Positions 16,367-25,790 of a stretch of DNA of 58,418 bases are shown here, piece after piece (position 1 is the stretch's first letter; each line of letters begins with the position of its first letter). The position numbers and the translations under genes are program-made. Source of the DNA: CAG-698 sp964385755 (lineage in GTDB: Bacteria > Bacillota_I > Bacilli_A > ML615J-28 > CAG-698); assembly GCA_964385755.1 (NCBI GenBank), contig CAYLPZ010000013.1, positions 1 through 58,418 on the forward strand, read 5' to 3'. The notes beneath the pieces were generated by a model. That model had not been told where the DNA came from. It did not search any database and saw nothing but the letters and a program-made list of their open reading frames with translations.

Positions 16367-18338
16367 CTAACATTTTTATAAAATCTTCTTCAGAGATTAT
16401 TGTAACATTTAGTTTTTTTGCTTTTTCATATTTACTACCAGGATCCTTACCTAGTAAAACAAACGATGTATTTTTACTAACACTTGAAGATACATTCCCA
16501 CCATTTTGTTCAATTAATTCAGTTGCTTTTTCTCGTGTTAGTGTCTCAAGCTTTCCTGTTAATACAAATGTCTTATTACTAAACAATAACTCATCACGGT
16601 TAATTTTTTCAGCTTTTGGATTAATGCCTAAGTTAATTAACTCTTCAACTAATGCTTTGTTTTCACTAAAGAAGTCAGTTAAACTTTGAGCAGTTGCAAT
16701 CCCAATATCTCTAATTTTCAAATAATCCTCAAGTTTCGCATTCATTAGTTCTTCTAAAGATGAAAACTCTTTTTCTAAGTTCTTCGCAGCTTTTGTGCCT
16801 ACGAAACGAATGCCTAAAGAGACAATCACTTTGTAAAGTGGATTAGCTTTACTTTTTTCAATATTATCAAGTAATACTTTAACGCTTTTTTCACCTAAGC
16901 CTTCAATTGACTCAAGTTCTGTTTGATAAAACTTAAGTCTATATATATCAGTTATAGTCTTTAAGAAACCTAAATCATATAACATAATTACAAGTTTCTC
17001 TCCTAATGTTTCAATATCCATTGCTACTTTCGAAGCAAAATAAATTATTCCTGCTTTTTTTCTTCCTTCGCAATCTTTATTTACACAATAGTGGACAGCT
17101 TCATCTTTTTCTCTAACTAAAGCGCTCCCACAAATAGGGCATCTTTCTATCATCTTAAATGGTTCTAATCCTTTTGGTCTTTTCAAAAGATTTACTTTTA
17201 CAACCTCAGGAATGATTTCTCCTGCTTTTCTAACACTAACAGTATCGCCAATTCTAATATCTTTATTAATACAAAAATCTTCATTATTAAGTGTTGCTCT
17301 TTGGACTAATGAGCCATCAATCATTATTGGCTCTAAAATTGCATTAGGAGTAATATTTCCTGTTCTACCAACAGTAAATTTAATATCTAAAAGTTTTGTT
17401 TCTACTAAAGTTGCGGGGAACTTATACGCAATTGCCCACCTTGGTGATTTACTTGTAGATCCAATTTTATCTTGCACTTCAAAATCATTAACTTTAATAA
17501 CAACACCATCAGTTTCATAATCTAACTGTTTTCTTTTATCTTTCCAAGTTTCAAGATAATTAATTACTTCATCAATCGAATTACAAAATGCATAATGTGG
17601 GTTAACCGTAAAACCAAGACTTTTTATAAACTCTAATGCTTCTTTTTGGCTTTTAACGCCATATTTTTTCGCATCAACTAAAGTATATGCAAATAAATCA
17701 AGTTTTCTTTCTTTTGTGATGTTAGCATCAAGTTGTCTTAAACTACCTCCACAAGCATTTCGTGGATTCTTAAATGGTTCTTCTCCATTTTCTTTTTTTA
17801 TTTCATTTAAAGAATTAAAGATTGATTTAGTCATATACACTTCGCCACGAACTTCCACATCAATATCACTTGAAAGATGTTTTGGTAAGGAATTAATTGT
17901 TTTCATATTCTCTGTAATATTTTCACCAACTAATCCATTTCCTCTTGTAGCACCAAGGAAAAACTTTCCTTTTTTGAAATGACTACTACTAGATATTCCA
18001 TCTATTTTTAGTTCACAAATGTATTTTGGGGTAAATCCCATTTGCGTAATTCTGTTGTCAAATTCTCTTAATTCATCGTATGAAAAAGCATTTGCTAAAG
18101 AAAGCATTGGTACCTTGTATGTGATTTGTTCTAAACTGCCAAAAGAGTCATCACCTACTTTTTTAGTTGGTGAATTAGCTAATGCATACATTGGATACTC
18201 TTTTTCAAGATTTTCAAGTTCACGCATTAATTGGTCATACTCAAAATCACTAACTGAAGGTGAATTATACAAGTAATATTCTTCATTATAACGATTTAGT
18301 AACTCAGTTAATTCTTCAATTCTATCTTTTGGATTCAT
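16359..18338 (-). CDS. ligA: NAD-dependent DNA ligase LigA
   Basis: 659 residues. The adenylation domain has the active-site lysine motif CELKIDG near residue 113. An OB fold, a four-Cys zinc finger (CPICGSALV, then CVNKDCEGR), helix-hairpin-helix repeats (SIEGLGEKS, IRDIGIATAQSL) and a C-terminal BRCT domain follow. It seals nicks in replication and repair using NAD+. The length and domain order are standard. It lies 12 bp after pcrA and overlaps uvrA, consistent with one transcript. Confidence 0.98.
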   Translation of the reverse strand: MNPKDRIEELTELLNRYNEEYYLYNSPSVSDFEYDQLMRELENLEKEYPMYALANSPTKKVGDDSFGSLEQITYKVPMLSLANAFSYDELREFDNRITQMGFTPKYICELKIDGISSSSHFKKGKFFLGATRGNGLVGENITENMKTINSLPKHLSSDIDVEVRGEVYMTKSIFNSLNEIKKENGEEPFKNPRNACGGSLRQLDANITKERKLDLFAYTLVDAKKYGVKSQKEALEFIKSLGFTVNPHYAFCNSIDEVINYLETWKDKRKQLDYETDGVVIKVNDFEVQDKIGSTSKSPRWAIAYKFPATLVETKLLDIKFTVGRTGNITPNAILEPIMIDGSLVQRATLNNEDFCINKDIRIGDTVSVRKAGEIIPEVVKVNLLKRPKGLEPFKMIERCPICGSALVREKDEAVHYCVNKDCEGRKKAGIIYFASKVAMDIETLGEKLVIMLYDLGFLKTITDIYRLKFYQTELESIEGLGEKSVKVLLDNIEKSKANPLYKVIVSLGIRFVGTKAAKNLEKEFSSLEELMNAKLEDYLKIRDIGIATAQSLTDFFSENKALVEELINLGINPKAEKINRDELLFSNKTFVLTGKLETLTREKATELIEQNGGNVSSSVSKNTSFVLLGKDPGSKYEKAKKLNVTIISEEDFIKMLGE

Positions 18339-18350
18339 ATTTTTACTTCC

Positions 18351-20492
18351 TTATATTTTCTTTAATGCTGGGTGATTTAGCAAGATTGTTTTTGAACATT
18401 TTTGTTTATCAAAAAATATAGTACCAATATCTCCCTTTATACTTAAAATAATACCCGGGCCAAACTTATCATGATTAACACTATCACCAACTGAATAACT
18501 TGTATCAGTTAATTTTAGTTCTGTTTTTGTTTCCAAAGTCTTTACCGGCTTAGTTTCAACAACTTGACAAAAATCATCATAATCATCATAAGTATTTTTC
18601 TTAAAAATCTTAATGCCTAAAGCTTCGTTTAAAAATATTGAAGGTTTGTTTCTAAAAACTCTACCAAAAAGCAATCTACTCTTATCATGCATCAAGAATA
18701 ATTTATCCATTGCTCTTGTAATTGCAACATAACATATTCTTCTTTCTTCCTCAATATCTTCATCATTTACGTGTATATTGTTTTTAGGAAAGATACTTTC
18801 TTCAAGACCAATTAAGAAGACATATTTAAACTCTAAGCCTTTAACAGAGTGAATAGTAGATAGTGTTACCCCATCTTCATCTTGTTTTCGACTTTGTAAT
18901 TGATTATCTGCTAAAACAATATCATCAAAAGCTTCTTTTAAAAGCTCAATCCTATTATTCCCAGTTATTTTACCTTCAACCTCTTTTAATATACTTTTAA
19001 ATTCTAAAACATTAAGGAAGCGGTCATCAGCTTCTTCTTCTTCATATATATCTTTTAGATATTCCTTATAATTTAATTTTGCTATTAGTCTATCAAAAGT
19101 AATCAAAAGATTTTCATCTTCAATCATTTGTGATTGTTTTTCAATCAAATCTTTTAACTCTTCTAGTTTTTCGAATCTTTTATGTGTTAATACAGGTTCA
19201 GATAGTGCAATAGCTTCAATAACATTTACTTTATTTGCTTTTCTTACTTCTAATACTTTCTCAAGTGTTGCTTCACCAATACCTCTTGAAGGAACATTAT
19301 ATATTCTTTTAAAGCTATTTACATCATCATGATTAATGATTAAACGTAAATACGCAATAATATCTTTAATTTCTTTTCTACGTAAATATGAAAGGCCACC
19401 ATATATCTTATATGGGATTCCCATTTTAATAAATTCAAGTTCAATATTTCTATTTAAAGCACTAGAGCGATATAATATTGCAAAATCTTTATATCTATCA
19501 ACAGATCCTTTAATATGTAGTATTTTATTAGCTATATATCTTGCTTCTTCTTTTTCGTCTTCGGGATTAACATATTCGCAATCACTTTCAATGCCATCAC
19601 GAACTGCCTCCATATTTTTTACTTCTCTATTTTTGTTATGAGAAATCAGTCTATTTGCATATTCAATTATTTTCTTCGAAGATCTATAATTTTTTGAAAG
19701 AATATATGATGTATATTCAGAAAAATCTTCTTTGAAAAGATTAATATTTTCATAGTTAGTTCCTCTAAAAGAATAAATACTTTGATCATCATCACCAACA
19801 ACAAACAAGTTTCGATGTTTATAAGCTAATAATCTTAGGATTTTATATTGTACTAGATTTGTATCTTGAAATTCATCAACTAAAATATATTTAAATTTAT
19901 TTTGATATTTTTCTAATACTTCAGGGAATTTTTCAAAAAGTTCTAATACTTTTAATAATAAATCTTCAAAATCAAGAAGATTTTGATCTTTCATTTCTTC
20001 TTGATATTTTTCATAAACTCTTACCAAATCTTTATCAAATGAATTTATTACCTTGATATCAAAACATTTATTGTTATTGATTTGTTTTTGATATTTCTTT
20101 ACATAAGTTTTATCAATATTTAGCTCTTTACAAATATCACTGATAAATTTTTGCTGGTCTTCCTCATCTAAAACAGTAAAATCTTTACGATAACCTAGAA
20201 GCCCTATCTCTACTCGCAAAATTTTTGCACAGAGAGCATGAAATGTACTGATATTTAATAATGTAGTATCAATATCTAAGAATCTTTGAATTCTTTCTTT
20301 CATTTCATTTGTCGCTTTTTTGGTAAAAGTGATTGCGAGAATATTGTATGGAGGAATATTATGATTCTTTATCATGTTGATAATTCGATATGTCAATGTA
20401 CGTGTTTTTCCGCTTCCCGCCCCCGCAAATACTAAGACTGGTCCACTGATCTTCATCACTGCCAATAACTGCTCTTTATTTAATTCTTCCAT
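18351..20492 (-). CDS. pcrA: UvrD/PcrA-family DNA helicase
   Basis: 713 residues, superfamily 1A. Motifs in order: NKEQLLAV (Q motif), AGAGSGKTRTL (Walker A), FQDTN in DEFQDT (motif II), GDDDQSIYSFRG (III), NYRSSKKII (IV), TIHSVKGLEFKYVF (V) and YVAITRAMDKLFL (VI). A C-terminal Tudor-like tail (VGDSVNHDKFGPGII), as in PcrA, contacts RNA polymerase in relatives. It unwinds DNA in excision repair and plasmid/replication maintenance. PcrA next to ligA is the common Bacillota arrangement. Confidence 0.96.
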   Translation of the reverse strand: MEELNKEQLLAVMKISGPVLVFAGAGSGKTRTLTYRIINMIKNHNIPPYNILAITFTKKATNEMKERIQRFLDIDTTLLNISTFHALCAKILRVEIGLLGYRKDFTVLDEEDQQKFISDICKELNIDKTYVKKYQKQINNNKCFDIKVINSFDKDLVRVYEKYQEEMKDQNLLDFEDLLLKVLELFEKFPEVLEKYQNKFKYILVDEFQDTNLVQYKILRLLAYKHRNLFVVGDDDQSIYSFRGTNYENINLFKEDFSEYTSYILSKNYRSSKKIIEYANRLISHNKNREVKNMEAVRDGIESDCEYVNPEDEKEEARYIANKILHIKGSVDRYKDFAILYRSSALNRNIELEFIKMGIPYKIYGGLSYLRRKEIKDIIAYLRLIINHDDVNSFKRIYNVPSRGIGEATLEKVLEVRKANKVNVIEAIALSEPVLTHKRFEKLEELKDLIEKQSQMIEDENLLITFDRLIAKLNYKEYLKDIYEEEEADDRFLNVLEFKSILKEVEGKITGNNRIELLKEAFDDIVLADNQLQSRKQDEDGVTLSTIHSVKGLEFKYVFLIGLEESIFPKNNIHVNDEDIEEERRICYVAITRAMDKLFLMHDKSRLLFGRVFRNKPSIFLNEALGIKIFKKNTYDDYDDFCQVVETKPVKTLETKTELKLTDTSYSVGDSVNHDKFGPGIILSIKGDIGTIFFDKQKCSKTILLNHPALKKI

Positions 20493-20542
20493 TACTTTTT
20501 CTCCTTACAACAATTTAGTAAAATACTATTTGTTAAGTAATT

Positions 20543-22174
20543 CTATTTAATAGATGATTTAAGTTCAACTGTACAATTAAATACTACTTCATCATCGTTT
20601 GATTCTTTATCAACACAATAGTATCCATCACGAATAAATTGGAATTTATCTAAAGGAACAAATTCTTTATAATTTTCAATGTATCCTTCTAAAACATTCC
20701 AAGAGTTTTTATTTACTCTTTCACAAATTGGTTTTGTATCATCTGGATCATTAATTAATACATCAAACATATTAAATTTTGCTTTTTTAGCTGTACTTGC
20801 TTCCACAAATTGAATAGTTCCGTTTGGTTTACGTTCATTAAAGCCTGTGCCACTCTTTGTTTGTGGATCATATGTACATAGTACTTCGCAAATATTACCA
20901 TTTTCATCATATTTAACTTCATTTGCTTTAATAAAATATGCATAGAATAAACGTACTTCAATTCCTAAAGCTAGGCGTTTGTAATGTTTATTTGGTTTTT
21001 CTAACACGAAATCATCACGATCAATATATAAATTACGAGAAAAGGCAATTTTACGTGTTCCCATTTCTTCATTTTCAGTGTTATTCACTGCATCTAAATA
21101 TTCAAGTCTGCCTTCTTCGTAGTTTGTAATAGTCACTTTTAATGGCTTCTTAACTGCCATAAGTCTATTAGTTTTAAGTTTTAAATCTTCACGAATATAG
21201 TTTTCAAGTTGTGAATAATCAATAGTAATATTTGTTCTACTTAAACCTGCATCAATAATAAAATTCTTAATCGCATCAGGAGTATATCCTCTTCTTCTTA
21301 GACCTGCTAAAGTAGGCATACGTGGATCATCATAACCTACAACTGCTTTCTTTTCCACAAGTTCTTTAAGATATCTTTTACTCATGATTGTATTAGTTAA
21401 ATTTAAACGACCAAATTCATATTGATGTGGAACATGCTTAAGTTCACATTTTTCCACAACCCAATTATATAAAGGACGATGATCAGCATATTCTAAGCTA
21501 CAACAAGAATGAGTAATACCTTCAAGTGAATCCTGGATTGGATGAGCAAAGTCATACATTGGATAAATGCACCATTTATTACCTTGGCGGTGGTGACTCA
21601 TCTTTAATATACGATAAATAACTGGATCACGCATATTAATGTTAGGACTTGCCATATCAATTTTAGCACGAAGAACTTTTTCTCCTTCGCCATACATTCC
21701 ATTTTTCATATTCTCAAATAACTCTAAGTTTTCTTCAACACTACGATTACGATATGGTGAAGGAGTACCTGGTGTATTAAAATCACCACGATATTTACTT
21801 ATTTCTTCTTGAGATAAATCACATACATATGCTAATCCTTTTTTGATTAAACTTATTGCGATTTCATATGTTTTTTCAAAATAGTCACTGCCATAATAAA
21901 CAGCTTTAGGAGTATATCCAAGCCAGTTTAAATCGTATTTAATACCTTCCACAAACTCTTTATCTTCTTTTGCGGGGTTGGTATCATCAAAACGAAGGTT
22001 AGTGTAGCCATTAAAATGTTTTGCAAGCTCAAAATTTGTTACTATAGCTCTTGCATGTCCAATATGTAAATATGCATTTGGTTCCGGTGGAAAACGAGTA
22101 ACAATTTCCTTAACATTTCCATTTTCCAAATCATTTTGCATTATATCTTTAATAAAATTTGTTGATTCATTCAT
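20543..22174 (-). CDS. glnS: Glutaminyl-tRNA synthetase
   Basis: 543 residues, class I. The HIGH motif appears as PPEPNAYLHIGHA, and the KMSKS counterpart as IMSKRYL. The fold and anticodon-binding beta-barrels (FIRDGYYCVD near the C-terminus) match GlnRS, not GluRS, judged by the GlnRS-type PPEPNGYLHIGHA-like start. It attaches Gln to tRNA-Gln directly. Many Bacillota lack GlnRS and use Glu-tRNA amidation instead, so its presence is taxonomically informative. It is 50 bp upstream of pcrA and may share a transcript. Confidence 0.95.
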   Translation of the reverse strand: MNESTNFIKDIMQNDLENGNVKEIVTRFPPEPNAYLHIGHARAIVTNFELAKHFNGYTNLRFDDTNPAKEDKEFVEGIKYDLNWLGYTPKAVYYGSDYFEKTYEIAISLIKKGLAYVCDLSQEEISKYRGDFNTPGTPSPYRNRSVEENLELFENMKNGMYGEGEKVLRAKIDMASPNINMRDPVIYRILKMSHHRQGNKWCIYPMYDFAHPIQDSLEGITHSCCSLEYADHRPLYNWVVEKCELKHVPHQYEFGRLNLTNTIMSKRYLKELVEKKAVVGYDDPRMPTLAGLRRRGYTPDAIKNFIIDAGLSRTNITIDYSQLENYIREDLKLKTNRLMAVKKPLKVTITNYEEGRLEYLDAVNNTENEEMGTRKIAFSRNLYIDRDDFVLEKPNKHYKRLALGIEVRLFYAYFIKANEVKYDENGNICEVLCTYDPQTKSGTGFNERKPNGTIQFVEASTAKKAKFNMFDVLINDPDDTKPICERVNKNSWNVLEGYIENYKEFVPLDKFQFIRDGYYCVDKESNDDEVVFNCTVELKSSIK

Positions 22175-22195
22175 ATAATTTCCTTCCCATGTGAA

Positions 22196-22864
22196 CTAAT
22201 CTAATTCATTTTCAACATTTATTTCTATAACATTTTTACATTTTCCATATTTAGTAAAAAGCATAATTGCTTTTTCTTTGTCACTATTAATATTTGTCTT
22301 TGAAAAACATACAATAAACACTAATAAATGTTTAGTATTTAAAGTAATTGATGTACGAGGTGTATCAGATGTAGTAGAGCCAAATGGACCTATTTCATCT
22401 TCGTAAAGAGGTATATTTTCAACATTTATTAAACCTCTTCCAATTCCTTCGTAAACATCAGTATCTTTACCAAGACGAATATAAATATCTCCATTAATCT
22501 TATCTAAGTCCAGTGCCGCAACACTTCTTTTAGTCTCAATTGATAAAACATTACCTAGATCAACTAAACTATTAATTCGATAAAGACTATTACCTTTAAC
22601 TATTCTACGATAAAGCGATTCAACAGCTAAACGATATCTACTAGGATCCTTTTTCAAAATTTTATAACCATCACGTGCTTCTTTAATAAGAGGAATATTC
22701 AAAACATCCTCTAATGAATATTCCCCGCGTATCTTTTCTTCAGTTGTTTTAATTAAACTATCTATCTTTTCACTACTATCAAAGCATTCACAATCAAAAG
22801 AAAGAGCGATAATATTAAAGTTAGGTAGTTTTTCTGTTATGCTTTTTCCAATTGTTATTTTCAT
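22196..22864 (-). CDS. B3/B4 tRNA-binding/editing domain protein
   Basis: 222 residues resembling the stand-alone B3/B4 domain found in the PheRS beta subunit. Motifs include KKDPSRYRLAVESLYRRI, INSLVDLGNVLSIETKRSVAALDL and the substrate-pocket region FGSTTSDTPRTSI. Stand-alone homologues are annotated as hypothetical; tRNA editing or amino-acid binding is an inference from the fold. It lies 21 bp upstream of glnS and directly after the coiled-coil gene, so translation-related co-expression is plausible. Confidence 0.8.
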   Translation of the reverse strand: MKITIGKSITEKLPNFNIIALSFDCECFDSSEKIDSLIKTTEEKIRGEYSLEDVLNIPLIKEARDGYKILKKDPSRYRLAVESLYRRIVKGNSLYRINSLVDLGNVLSIETKRSVAALDLDKINGDIYIRLGKDTDVYEGIGRGLINVENIPLYEDEIGPFGSTTSDTPRTSITLNTKHLLVFIVCFSKTNINSDKEKAIMLFTKYGKCKNVIEINVENELD

Positions 22865-22885
22865 TTTTATATCTTCTTATATTAA

Positions 22886-24754
22886 TTATTCTTGTTCCTT
22901 TAAAGAATCAATTTTTTCTTTTAATACTTCCTCTTTATGCTTTAATTCATTTAAAGCAACTTCAAGCTCAGAAATACTATTAATTAACTTAATATAATAA
23001 ATAGTCTTTTCATTTTTAGCTGTGTCATTAATTATTTTACTATAATAATCTACTTTTTCTTCATCATCTTCTACTAATATCTCAAGACGCATTTTCTTTT
23101 CATTAGCCATTTCATCATCTTTTAAAGAAGCTAATCTTTGTTTATTTTCGTTAATATTGAGAATTGCAATTTCACGTTTCTTAAAAGCATCATAATATTT
23201 TTGAATTACTTCTTCATTTTTAAGTAATACGTACTCAATATTTTTTCTTTCTTTTAATTTTTCATTAGCAAGATTAATTTTACTTAGCACTAAAGAATAC
23301 TGCATAGTTAAAGTGTTAATATCAAAGTCATCAAATTTATATTCAGACTTTTCAACTATTAACTTACTTGATAACTGTTCAAGTTCTAAAAGTAAAGCAT
23401 CTTTTTCTTCTTTTGTTAATAGATAATCTTCATTTTGTTTAATCTTAGCTTCTTTTAGTTCTTCTAAGTATTTATTAATAAGATTTGCTTCAGCTTCATT
23501 TAAAAGTTTCATGCGATCTTCTGCTTGGATAAGTCTATTTTTATAACGATTAACTAGCTTACGATAACTAACTTCTAATCCTTCAACATCGACATAAAGT
23601 GAATCTTTCTCAGCAATAATTTTAGATTTAATCTTTAAAACATTTTCTTTTTCTGTGAAGTTCAAATGTTTTTCAGCATACGACTGTTCAAACTCCTCAA
23701 GCTCTTTACACTTTTCACTATATGCCTCACGCTTAGCAATCATCTTAGTTTCCGCTTGTTTAACTAAGCTTGCTAAACTTTCTAAGTCATTATTAGCAAA
23801 ATTGATGCTATCTTTACGTTCTTTTCTTATTTCTTTTATTTGAGAAGTAAATGCCTCCGCAACAATATCTTTCTCTGATAACTTGTCAAGATCAGACTCA
23901 ACTTCTTCTAGAGCTTTTTCCTTTTCAGAAATGCATTCATTTAATACTCTAATACGAATTAACAATTCACCTTTTTCACGAACATCACTAGAAATCTTTT
24001 CTAAAGCAGAAGCTTCATCATCTTCTAAAACATCATTTTGTTTTTCTTTTTCTTCTTTTATCTCTTTACGTATTCTAATACTTTCTTTTAGTTTAGCATT
24101 TTCACTACGTAGTGATTCAAGTTCTAAAGTGTTTTCTTCGTTAATTTTATTTTCAGTAATAGAATTTGTTAAATATATTATTCTTTCATCTTTAACATTA
24201 TTATCATCAGTTAATAGATTAATTTTATTTAAAAGTTCTTTATTTTCTTCTCTTAACTTCTCAAGTTCCTGCGCAAGATTTTTATTTTCAATAACAAAAT
24301 CTTCCTCTTTTGCATCATCATCAAGATTATCAAAACTAATCTTAGGAATAGGTTTTGTTTGTGGAACATCATCAAGACCTTTTTCATTTAATTTCTTTTG
24401 GGCTTCCATTTTTTTCTTTAAAATGGCAACATGATCAATTTTTTGTTCATCAATTAAAACAGGAGTATACCCATTATCTAAAGATAAAGTGTCCTTTTTT
24501 TGATCTTCATTTTCTTTTTTCTCTAGTGGTTTATTAGGAATAGGTTTTTTCACATCATTTGTAGACTTACTATCACCTTTTTTTACCTGTTTTTTGCTAG
24601 AAGATTTATCACTTGACGTTTTCTTTAATGGTTTTTTACTAGCTGCACTCTTATCTTTTGTAGATTTTTTTGCGGTAACTGTTTTTTTCGCAGTAACAGG
24701 CTTTTTATTATTTGTAACAGTAGTTTGTAAGTTAAGATCTTTTGTCTCTTCCAT
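22886..24754 (-). CDS. Lysine-rich N-tail plus long coiled-coil protein
   Basis: 622 residues. The first 100 or so residues are low-complexity Lys/Ser/Ala/Thr with repeated TAKK and SKK units, similar in flavour to histone-H1-like or ribosome-binding tails. From about residue 115 to the end the sequence is almost entirely heptad-like, Glu/Lys/Leu-rich coiled coil with few breaks. No enzyme motif, signal peptide or membrane helix is visible, so it should be a cytoplasmic filamentous or scaffolding protein whose tail may bind nucleic acid. It lies between a small membrane protein gene and the B3/B4 gene, all on the same strand. Confidence 0.7.
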   Translation of the reverse strand: MEETKDLNLQTTVTNNKKPVTAKKTVTAKKSTKDKSAASKKPLKKTSSDKSSSKKQVKKGDSKSTNDVKKPIPNKPLEKKENEDQKKDTLSLDNGYTPVLIDEQKIDHVAILKKKMEAQKKLNEKGLDDVPQTKPIPKISFDNLDDDAKEEDFVIENKNLAQELEKLREENKELLNKINLLTDDNNVKDERIIYLTNSITENKINEENTLELESLRSENAKLKESIRIRKEIKEEKEKQNDVLEDDEASALEKISSDVREKGELLIRIRVLNECISEKEKALEEVESDLDKLSEKDIVAEAFTSQIKEIRKERKDSINFANNDLESLASLVKQAETKMIAKREAYSEKCKELEEFEQSYAEKHLNFTEKENVLKIKSKIIAEKDSLYVDVEGLEVSYRKLVNRYKNRLIQAEDRMKLLNEAEANLINKYLEELKEAKIKQNEDYLLTKEEKDALLLELEQLSSKLIVEKSEYKFDDFDINTLTMQYSLVLSKINLANEKLKERKNIEYVLLKNEEVIQKYYDAFKKREIAILNINENKQRLASLKDDEMANEKKMRLEILVEDDEEKVDYYSKIINDTAKNEKTIYYIKLINSISELEVALNELKHKEEVLKEKIDSLKEQE

Positions 24755-24796
24755 TTTTATATCCTTCCTATTTTTATTAGTATAAAGTAATATTTA

Positions 24797-25678
24797 CTAC
24801 TTATTAAATAATTTATTTATAATTAATATAATAAATATAATAATTATTAACAAATTAATTATAAGATTTAAATTACTGATAAAATTAAATATTTTTCTTT
24901 TTGAATTAATTTCTTGTATTTTTTCTATTGCATCACTTTCAAAATTTTCATATATCTTATCTATTTTCTTTAGTGTCCAAGTTTTATATAAACCAATTGG
25001 CTCAAAAGTATAATCATTTTTCTTAATATTTTTTAGATAATACTTATAGACAATCCTCATTTCTTTATTCGCTACTTTTTTATGCTTATTAAGTAATGCT
25101 AAATATTTAACTTTGACTGTTCTTTTACATTTTTCTCGATTATCATACAAAAGCAAAAATTTAAATATTATTGCAATAACAAGCAATACTACAAAACAAA
25201 CAAACACAAACCTATATAATGTGTTATTAACAAATGATTCAAAAAATGAAATTTTCTTAATAAATAAAATAATGAATAGAAATACTAAAACTTCAAAATA
25301 AATTAAAGAATACATTTTAAGTGACTTTTTATACAGGTTTTTTTCAACATCTATGTCAATTTTTTCTATACTCTTCTTATTTTTATTAAAATTTTTCTTG
25401 TAATCCTTTTTAATAAAACGACAATATTTTTTTAGTTCTTTACACTTTTTTCTTGTTGTTAGAGTATCAGTTCTAACAAGCCATTCAACGCTTTTTAATT
25501 TTATTCTATTTAATAACGCAAAGTTTTCAATTGATATGTCTTCATTATCATTATTTGATTTTTGATAACTATAAAGCATTGGGTTTTCTTCAAGAATTTT
25601 TTTTGTATAAAAAATATATTCCTCTTTATTTATTTCATTTTGATTATCGATATTATCTACATTGTCGAAATTTTCCAT
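24797..25678 (-). CDS. Membrane protein of unknown function, three TM helices
   Basis: 293 residues. An acidic Asn/Asp-rich N-terminus is followed by a basic helical region, two adjacent transmembrane helices (about residues 122-142 and 155-178), a soluble basic loop, and a C-terminal transmembrane helix (about 267-290). The topology leaves two soluble segments on the same face. It lies 42 bp upstream of the coiled-coil gene and could be its membrane partner, which is inference from position only. No family is recognised. Confidence 0.6.
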   Translation of the reverse strand: MENFDNVDNIDNQNEINKEEYIFYTKKILEENPMLYSYQKSNNDNEDISIENFALLNRIKLKSVEWLVRTDTLTTRKKCKELKKYCRFIKKDYKKNFNKNKKSIEKIDIDVEKNLYKKSLKMYSLIYFEVLVFLFIILFIKKISFFESFVNNTLYRFVFVCFVVLLVIAIIFKFLLLYDNREKCKRTVKVKYLALLNKHKKVANKEMRIVYKYYLKNIKKNDYTFEPIGLYKTWTLKKIDKIYENFESDAIEKIQEINSKRKIFNFISNLNLIINLLIIIIFIILIINKLFNK

Positions 25679-25761
25679 GTTTTTTCATTACTTTCTATGT
25701 TTAGTTTGTTTAATTTCTGCTTTAATATTTTCATTAAAGATTTATATATTTGCCCACTAAA

Positions 25762-25790
25762 GATAAAAGTCAAGAGTACTCTCTTGACTT
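25762..25790 (-). terminator. Intrinsic terminator overlapping the lipoprotein stop codon
   Basis: On the minus strand AAGTCAAGAG pairs with CTCTTGACTT around a 3-nt loop, then TTTATC. The 10-bp stem begins at the stop codon of the 25789-27117 gene. Confidence 0.8.

Noticed and set aside
20543..22174. T-box or riboswitch upstream of glnS
   Set aside because: Only about 20 bp separate glnS from the B3/B4 gene, and no T-box sequence is seen in the spacers of this run.
23655..24785. Plus-strand Ser/Phe-rich frames within the coiled-coil gene
   Set aside because: Antisense of Glu/Lys-rich coiled coil gives Ser/Phe-rich frames by codon complementarity; no ribosome sites.
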